Positions 57,121 through 64,000 of a DNA stretch of 64,000 nucleotides are shown here, piece after piece. Numbering within the stretch: position 1 is the stretch's first letter; each line of letters begins with the position of its first letter. This stretch comes from Spirometra erinaceieuropaei. Its lineage: Eukaryota > Platyhelminthes > Cestoda > Diphyllobothriidea > Diphyllobothriidae. A model generated the notes under the pieces. It did not search any database. It was not told the DNA's origin and saw only the letters and a program-made list of their open reading frames with translations. The stretch is taken from assembly GCA_902702965.1 (NCBI GenBank), contig CACRXP010000032.1:571327-635326 (forward strand). Direction: 5' to 3'. Both the position numbers and the translations under genes were made by a program.

Positions 57121-57699
57121 TAGGTAGTACCTGCGTTTTCACTACGGTAAATAATTACATAATTGCACGTCTTCTGTTCTCAGGCCACACTTTCGGTTGT
57201 TGAAAGCGATGGAGCTAACGCTCATTTTGACAGAACACAACAACCGTCACTGACTGCATCTGCAGACTTACGGCAGACCGCTCTGCTACTGTTTACCTCT
57301 GTCGTCCTCGGCTCGCCTTGTATGCGTGACTCAGCCTGTGACGCCGACCAATATTGCTCTTCGCCGATTGGCCACTGCGGAACGGAGTTTGGAAGTATGC
57401 ACCTTGACTGACACTTGTCCGGTTAGAACGCTGGCTGCAACTGCTTGCGGCACTGCGACTCTACACTCAGCCTCAGTAAAGGCGTGTTCGTCTAACTTTC
57501 GTCCTTTAAGTGGTCAACCATCGTAGCTCGAGAGACCTGATGACAGGCGGTAACCTGGGCTTTACAGGTAGGCCTCTAACTGAAGCCCATGGTAACCGAA
57601 TGCGAATCCAAGAGCACTTCGCCGGCTCTTGCATCTGGACCATTTTGTGCACTCTGTCTCTTCCGCACACTTCGGCATCCACTCAGATCGGCAAAGCTG

Positions 57700-58470
57700 A
57701 GAGATCCGGGTTGATGGACTCACCGGAACAGGCATATTTAGGTGTTGACGTTTCGAAGAGCTTGATCGGCTCTGCATTGTCAAAGCGTAAAATGTACTTA
57801 ATCGACCAGAGATCCCAAGTGGCGTGTCATGTAGGTCGGCCTCGTGCTGATCGATTTTTCTCCTCTCGCCGCCTGGGCCTCTCGGGGGCTGGTTGACGGG
57901 CGTTTTGTCTGTATGCTTAATGAGTCAGCACTCCGTCGAGGGGAGGTGATTGAACCTTTGTCAGGTGGTCGGTTTGGCGACTCTTTTTCTTCCTTACCGA
58001 GTAAACTCGCCGTCCGGCTGTCTCTGTATGGCCTTCGTAAGTCCGGTGTGTTTGTTTGGTCCTGGGCTCTACGATTATGATGACGTAGGACTTTGTAAGC
58101 TACAGGAAGGTTCAGATGCCTGTTGATGGAGAGGGAATCGGAGAACCACGCCTCGAGAGTTAGCCGTCCTGCTTTTCTGTTGCCCCGGCCTAAGATGGTA
58201 GCTCGCTGGAGATCGAAAGTATGCCCGGTTACACCAACGTCTGTTGCTAATTGAGAGTTTGGGTCTAACCTCCGAGTAGCCGATTTGTGCTCTTGTAGGC
58301 GAGTCTGCAATTTCGCCCGGTTTCTCCCACATAATTACAGTCACCCTCATTGAAATGTATTTTGTAGATAACTGCTGGGGTTTCGGCGGATGGCAATGGG
58401 TCCGTAGGTTGTATCAGACGGCGTCGAATTGCTGCATGGCGTCGGTGGGCTATGCCTACTCTGGCAGGTT
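57700..58470 (-). mobile_element. Penelope-like element 3' end (copy F)
   Basis: Minus strand: endonuclease start VIYKIHFNEGDCNYVGETG around 58365-58310, then the long frame described separately, then sequence ending in CTTCGAAACGTCAACACC (57760-57738), the usual pseudo-LTR GAAACGTC, but with no clear CTGATGA before it. Confidence 0.7.
57798..58310 (-). pseudogene. PLE GIY-YIG endonuclease C-terminal half
   Basis: 170 codons: MQTRLQEHKSATRRLDPNSQ, then GHTFDLQRATILGRGNRKAG, LTLEAWFSDSLSINRHLNLP and AYKVLRHH. This is the best-preserved LEAWFS..SINRH..LP..Y..LR tail in the window. The first half of the domain (YVGETGR) is just upstream in another frame, so one frameshift separates them. A polar tail rich in Ser, Arg and Pro follows. 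Confidence 0.78.
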
Positions 58471-58479
58471 GTAATAATC

Positions 58480-60550
58480 GAGAGACCGCCTAAGGGACCC
58501 CTTTAACGCAGGGAATGGCCCTCCAGACTTCGGATTGCTGCTCATTTGGCCGTCGTCTGGGCGCCCGATGTCTGCTTGTCTTGATGAAATGTCTGGGATA
58601 ACCATCAGCAGCAAATCGGCTCTTTTATCTTCTGGCGTGTTGCAGTGTATTTCGACATCCACTAATAGGCCCCGGAAACGCAGATGCGGCGGATTTGGCC
58701 AGTACCTGCGACTATCTATAGTTGTGCTATGTGTAGCTGGATGGGCTGTGAACTCCCTGCCGTAGGAGCCGTCGTTGCCTTCCCGCGCGGTTCTAGCTCG
58801 ACGCGAACAGAAAGTGGGGCTAGTTGTTCTCGGATTGAGCGATTAGTTTGCTTGCCAGAAGTGCTACAACCCGCCACCCTGTCACTACGCGCTGAATGTC
58901 ATGGCATGACGGGTTGCCAACAGACGGGGTGACTTGCGTGTGATACCGACCGACGGTCAGGCCACAGATACGCCTGATTGCAGCCCTCATGGCAGCTCTC
59001 CTCGTTGGGGGGTCCTGTCCGTAGTCGGGCTTTTGTGCGCGCGTTCGGCTCCCAACGTGTGGATGTTGATTCTTCCTCATTAACCGGTGCACCCACGCTC
59101 ACCTTCAGTTCTTGCTGGGAGTGCCAGCCAATCACTGGAGGCCATGTGCGTTTTCTCTGCTGCGCTGTCATCTTAATCATGGTGCCTCTCCATTGGCTTT
59201 TCCTCTCGGGCCTGATCGATCTGCGTATTCGAATTATCGACCAGCTCGTCTGGAATGTTCTTCCCGAAGGGCATTGGGCTGAATGTCGGCTAACCCCAGT
59301 AGGGCATTATAAGTATGCATTACTTCCAGTTAATTTTGACTTGAAATTTCCTCGTACGCATTTTCATGGCCGGTCGCGGTTCTCCTTCTCTGCCGCGTTG
59401 GTATTGGGGGCCAGAGTCGAGGACGCATACGCTCCCACTTGCTTTCAATTACCAGGCCGGATCATAACAGTTCTGCTGATGTTGCCTTATTTATTGCTGA
59501 GTCCTAATGGATGTGAAAATAAAGATTCCGGTGGATGTTTCGATAGTCTGTTTCACAATAAGCCAATTTACGCGCAAGTCGCCACCTCGGCCACCTGGCG
59601 CTGGTGGTCCTCATTGCATGCAACGGGTGAACTATCGGCTGAAGTGGGGGGGAGGCTCTTTGAGCAAAGGCGCACTTTCCTTCCACTGCGCCGCCCTTGT
59701 GCTTCGACAGCAGGCCTCTGGTTGGTTAACTGATTCCAAAGCCCATTCGATTTCTGGTTAGAAACAACGGCCTCTTTTGCATCGAACAGACTAAGACTGT
59801 AGGGGCAGTGTCGGCCGGATTTAGCAGCTAGACGACGACCGTCTTCGGTGAGGGTTGTTAAAATCCGAAATGAGCGCAGACCGTTTTCTAGTTTTCTCAC
59901 AGTACATTTAACTGCGCGATGGAGGGCTGTGAGGTCTCCATGCAGTTTCACTTTGCTCGGCACTTTTAGGCCTCCGAGATATGGCTGACCTAAAAAAGGC
60001 CTCTGGATTCATTTTTTGGAGCTGAAGATAAAAAGGGAATCCTGTCCCCTGACAGCAGCTGTGTGCTGCCGACCGACTGCGTGTGCACGCGCGTCCCGTT
60101 ATGACGCGGACAGTGTGATTGGCTGTTTCCCACTTCGCTGTGGAACTCTGATTGGCTGTCTCTCACTTCGCTGTGGAGCTGTGATTGGCTGTTGGCCGTT
60201 TCCCCTTTCGGTCACACTCAGACAAGCTTCTGTTGTTTTTGATGATCTTACCAACCGTAGATCTTTTACAATTTTAGAGGATTTAATAGAACACGTAGCG
60301 AGCAAAGTGCCTGCTAAGTGAATCAACCTGTCGTGAACGTCAGGAGAATGCCGACAGACAATATTCTTCTCCCGAATGTCCGACCGTGGATACCCTTCTA
60401 GACAAATGGAAAAATCAGCTGCTGACGACAAATTCTCACACCACTTACTCTCTAAGACGCACTTATCTCCCATTTCTGATCATCTTTTCGTGGCGATTGT
60501 GGCATGTCAGTGAACGAGCCCGGGCAGCAAAAGTTGACTATACTTACTGT
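58480..60550. other. No supported gene
   Basis: Long frames exist on both strands (plus 58978-59733; minus 59963-59568) without recognisable domains. They may be worn internal PLE sequence upstream of copy F. CTGTGATTGGCTGT-type units are repeated three times at 60115-60195 (GATTGGCTGT.. CACTTCGCTGTGGA). Confidence 0.45.
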
Positions 60551-60556
60551 ACCTCG

Positions 60557-60642
60557 TGGGGCCTCGTAGTTCAGGAGGTTAGAGCGTTCGTCGTACTAAA
60601 GCCTTCTCCTTGCTGTCGTGGGCTCGGATCCCACCGACTTTT
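60557..60642 (+). repeat. tRNA-like sequence (SINE head or tRNA pseudogene)
   Basis: GTAGTTCAGGAGGTTAGAGCG matches a Pol III A box region and GGGCTCGGATCCCACCGAC a B box/T arm. The acceptor stem does not pair convincingly. It lies about 70 bases before the truncated 5' end of the RTE-like LINE. Confidence 0.5.
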
Positions 60643-60711
60643 GAACAAATGGGTAAAAGGAATTATTCGGATCTGCCCAAGCCCCTAATCATCGTCAGGT
60701 TGGCGAGTTGA

Positions 60712-63700
60712 TTGGGTCAGCGGGACGTGCTGGTGACGAAGGCGATCGCGGGTGCTGACGGCTGGACCGACCATCGCCTCGTCATCTCGAAGATGCGTAT
60801 TCGCCTACAGCCTCGCAGGAGACCACAAGGTAAGCGACCCCCAGGTAAGCTGAATGTTGCTTTGTTGTCTTTGCCTGCTCACCGTCTCCATTTCAGCAAT
60901 GAGCTAGCTCAACGGCTAGACAATTTTCCTACCGCTGCCGCCGCCGACGACGCCGCCGCCGCCGCTGCCGAGAACACCTCCGTGGAGAACCGCTGGTGTC
61001 AGCTGCGAGACACGGTCCAGTCGACGGCTCTCGCCGTCCTCGGTCGCGCTCCCCGCCAACACCAGGACTGGTTCGACGACAACGACGCCGCCATCAGAAA
61101 TCTGCTTGCTGAGAAGAACCGCCTCCACAAAGCCTACGTAGATCATCCCACTAAGGACAACAAAGCTGCCTTCTACCACAGTCGCCGACAGCTTCAGCAA
61201 CGACTGCGCGAGATGCAGGACGAATGGACTGCTCGCAAAGCTGAGGAGATCCAAGGCTACGCGGACCGCAACGAATGGAAGAACTTCTTCGCCGCCATCA
61301 AAGCTGTCTACGGTCCGCCGACGAAGTGCACTGCTCCTCTCCTCAGCGCCGACGGCAGCACTCTCCTGACTGAGAAGACGCAAATCCTACAGCGATGGGC
61401 CGAGCACTTCCGAGGCGTCCTCAACCGCCCTTCCGTCATCTCCGACGCCGCCATCGCCCGCTTGCCGCAAGTGGAGACCAACGTGGACCTCGACCTCCCG
61501 CCATCTCTCTAGGAGACCATCATGGCCGTGCAGCAGCTCTCCAGCGGGAAAGCACCCGGATCGGACGCAATCCCTGCTGAGGTCTACAAGCACGGAGGTC
61601 CCCTACTGATGGATCACCTGACTGCGCTCTTCCAGGAGATGTGGCGTCAAGGTGAAGTCCCGCAAGATTTCAAGGACGCAAATATCGTGCACCTTTACAA
61701 TCGAAAAGGGAATCGCCAAGTCTGCGACAACCACCGCGGCATCTCCCTACTGAACATCGCCGGGAAGATCTTCGCTCGCATCCTGCTCAACCGCCTCAAT
61801 AACCATCTGGAACAGGGCCTTCTGCCGGAAAGCCAATGCGGCTTCCGTCGTCATCGTGGGACCACGGATATGATCTTTGCCGCCCGCCAACTCCAGGAGA
61901 AGTGCCAGGAGATGCGGACCCACCTGTACGCTACCTTCGTGGACCTGACGAAAGCCTTCGACACGGTGAATCGTGAAGGGCTGTGGAAGATCATGCAGAA
62001 ATTCGGCTGTCCGGAGCGATTCACTCAGATGGTGCGTCAGCTGCACGACGGTATGGTGGCGCGAGTCACGGACAACGGAGCTGTCTCAGAGGCATTCGCA
62101 GTGACCAACGGAGTGAAGCAGGGCTGTGTGCTGGCGCCAACCCTCTTCAGTCTTATGTTCTCTGCCATGCTGATGGACGCCTATCGCGACGAACGCCCCG
62201 GGATCCGCATCGCCTACAGGACGGACGGTCGTCTTCTGAGTCAACGGCGCATGAACTTCCAATCGCGCGTATCCACAACTACCGTGCACGAACTCCTCTT
62301 CGCCGACGACTGCGCCCTGAACACCACCTCCGAAGCGGAGATGCAACGGAGCATGGACCTGTTCTCCGCCGCCTGCGAGAACTTTGGGCTGGTTATCAAC
62401 ACGCATAAGACGGTGGTGATGCACCAACCGCCACCCAACTCAGCCACAGCCACCAACGCGCCGCCGCAAATCCGCGTGAACGGAAATCAACTGCGAGTGG
62501 TAGAGAACTTCCCGTATCTGGGCAGTACCCTCTCCCACAACACCAAGATTGATGACGAAGTCGCCAACAGGATCTCGAAAGCCAGTCAAGCCTTCGGTCG
62601 CCTCCAAAGCACAGTTTGGAATCGCCATGGTCTCCAACTAAGCACAAAGCTGAAGATGTACAAGGCCGTCATCCTGCCGACGCTACTGTATGGAGCAGAG
62701 ACATGGACGGTGTACACGAGACAGGCACGCCGACTGAACCACTTCCACCTCAGTTGTCTCCGTCGCATCCTGAGGCTGAACTGGCAGGACCGCATCCCCG
62801 ACACCGAAGTGCTGAAACGGACGGGAATTCTGAGCATCTACGCCATACTGAGACAAATGCAGCTGCGCTGGAGCGGCCACCTGGTGCGCATGGACGACGA
62901 GCGACTACTCAAACGACTCTTCTACGGAGACGTCGAGGCGGGTTCTCGTCGTCAAGGAGGCCAGATTCGCCGTTACAAGGATACCCTGAAGTCCTTCCTG
63001 AAGCGCCTGCAAATCAACCCGACCAACTGGGAAGAGCTCGCTCGCGATCGCCCGACATGGAGGAGAACAGTGAAGACGGGCGCTGCTATCTATCAAGCCA
63101 ACCGAATCGCCGCCGCCAAAGCGAAACGCGAAGCCCGCAAATCACAACCTCGCCCAATACGCAACACCGTCGCACAACCTCTCCCTACGTGTCCTCGATG
63201 TTTACGGACATTCCGGGCACGAATCGGACTTGTTGGACATCTCCGAACCAACTGCACCTCTCGAACTGCTCCAGCCATCGTCCCCCCGCCCGCCTCTTCC
63301 TCGCCCTCTCTGCCGCCAACTAACTCTGACACTCCTTCTGCACCACCAATTCCATCCTCGTCGTCCTCCTCCCTCTCCACTGCCCCAGCGGCGGCCGTTC
63401 AGACTGCCGTCTCACACATCACCAACCCCGACACAACAACCGACATCACCACCCACACCTCTCCCGATTCCAGTGATGAGGATCAGGACTACACCTGCCC
63501 TCACTGTGACCGCACCTTCACCTCACACATCGGCCTGGTCGGTCACTTGCGAATCCATCGCACAGAGACTGGCGAACCAGTGCCTGGAGCACCAACCTAC
63601 ACCCACCGCACTCGTCTCCACTGCCCACACTGCACTCGCACCTTCACTCATCGCATGGGTATATTCGGCCACATGCGCATCCACGAGAGCGGAATTGACC

Positions 63701-64000
63701 ACAATTCCGATATAGCCACGACATCCAACACGCCCAGACCCATCCTCGCCCCACCGTCACACGCGCCGACCACCACCACCACCGCCACCACCAACACCAC
63801 TGCTTCCTCTACAGCTGACACCGACACCGCCAACCTCTCATGCCCACATTGTCCACGCACCTTCACCTCACGCATCGGCCTGGTCGGTCACTTGCGAATC
63901 CATCGCACAGAGACTGGCGAACCAGTGCCTAGAGCACCAACCTACACCCACCGCACTCGCCTCCACTGCCCACACTGCCCTCGCACCTTCACGCATCGCA
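60712..64000 (+). mobile_element. RTE-like LINE with C-terminal zinc fingers, 5' truncated, runs off the window
   Basis: A stop at 60709 and unrelated sequence upstream mark the truncation. Endonuclease C-terminus (GWTDHRLVISKMRI), RT, and zinc-finger array are in one frame with a single in-frame TAG (61510). GC-rich, third-position C/G coding unlike the decayed LINEs elsewhere, consistent with a young insertion. Confidence 0.85.
60712..64000 (+). pseudogene. Endonuclease-reverse transcriptase fused to C2H2 fingers (one in-frame stop)
   Basis: One plus frame: end of an APE-type endonuclease (60750-60800); linker with an alanine tract (60930-60970); after TAG at 61510-61512, the RT fingers/palm with [93 protein letters not shown] and [12 protein letters not shown] (catalytic FADD, about 62285-62320); the thumb with FPYLGSTLS and [10 protein letters not shown]; and [10 protein letters not shown]...RRQGG, typical of RTE-type RTs. 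Zinc fingers start at 63190 (C2HC), 63496, 63622, 63841 and 63967 (C-x2-C-x12-H-x3-H), the last cut by the window end. A proline/serine/threonine-rich spacer separates the first from the second. One substitution of TAG would restore the frame, hence recent inactivation or a sequencing error. Confidence 0.85.
63190..64000 (+). other. C2H2 zinc-finger array of the LINE protein, duplicated two-finger module
   Basis: Module = finger type A ([19 protein letters not shown]), linker [19 protein letters not shown], finger type B ([20 protein letters not shown]). It occurs at 63496-63684 and again from 63841, almost unchanged, separated by a Thr/Ala-rich spacer. This is internal tandem duplication of about 345 bp. 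Confidence 0.85.

Larger units (their letters stand above)
56110..57190 (+). mobile_element. Two direct copies of the family-2 hammerhead-like repeat
   Basis: Unit elements in order: hammerhead-like segment (56130-56210; again 57040-57120), GGGCTTTTAG, ACGG.AAATAATT.CA, GCCTGTTGGCGG with TATTACGCGGTTAT, TTTCAGCTCAA.TATTCATAT, CGTGCCT.AAA..GTCTGTT, TTCGCGCATTAATTTCCTCG. Copies are in the same orientation about 900 bp apart. The gap at 56430-56820 contains a PLE endonuclease scrap (GTTCGTGCCATTCCTCCTAG) similar to 4.43 kb. Confidence 0.6.

Noticed and set aside
58978..59733. 251-codon plus-strand frame with hydrophobic stretches
   Set aside because: No recognisable domain, low-complexity hydrophobic runs and longer motif-like features absent; in a region likely to be worn PLE sequence. 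Length alone is not enough.
61395..61580. Short frames overlapping the RTE-like RT in other frames (also 61983-62408, 62616-63323, 63230-63715)
   Set aside because: Shadows of the single long RT-zinc-finger frame; GC-rich coding leaves few stops in the other frames.

Overview
The window is eukaryotic: split genes with GT-AG introns, dense retroelements, microsatellites and one assembly gap of 43 N at 18155-18197. The gene set plus an unusual abundance of Penelope-like elements (PLEs) with hammerhead ribozymes, CR1-like and RTE-like LINEs suggests a flatworm, and by general resemblance a tapeworm. That placement is inference from recalled families, not a database search.

Three host genes can be reconstructed exon by exon with compatible splice phases. 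(1) 241-14831, plus: the 3' half of an adenylate kinase 7 (AK7)-like gene; its last exon is 30 nt and its second intron appears to be GC-AG. (2) 29285-32542, minus: a CTDNEP1/Dullard-type phosphatase with two clear catalytic exons, two weak N-terminal exons and no C-terminal exon found. (3) 44724-53064, plus: a complete six-exon eEF1B delta/beta subunit of 248 residues. The three do not form an operon; most of their span is intron filled with repeats.

Everything else recognisable is mobile DNA. PLE remnants (RT and GIY-YIG endonuclease) lie at 4.0-6.2, 13.3-14.7, 17.2-18.1, 21.5-22.5, 23.6-24.1, 28.1-28.7, 39.9-41.0 and 57.7-58.5 kb. Five of them are fold-back: the 3' end of the element, carrying a pseudo-LTR, is repeated in inverted orientation at its 5' side. 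Most pseudo-LTRs hold a hammerhead core (CUGANGA, helix II, GAAAC, GUC) with compensating changes in helix II, usually 30-70 nt after a TATA-like sequence. A second group of repeats (16.1, 56.1, 57.0 kb) has a longer hammerhead-like fold. Three decayed CR1/Jockey-group LINEs occupy 33.5-36.7 (minus), 37.1-39.6 (plus) and 42.1-44.1 kb (minus). The right end (60.7-64.0 kb) is a 5'-truncated, otherwise well-preserved RTE-like LINE whose reverse transcriptase continues into an array of C2H2 zinc fingers. tRNA-derived SINEs and at least three other short repeat families recur across the window.

Long stretches at 9.8-13.3, 18.4-20.3, 25.4-28.1, 29.5-31.6, 45.0-47.3, 48.6-51.7 and 58.5-60.7 kb contain no coding sequence I can support.
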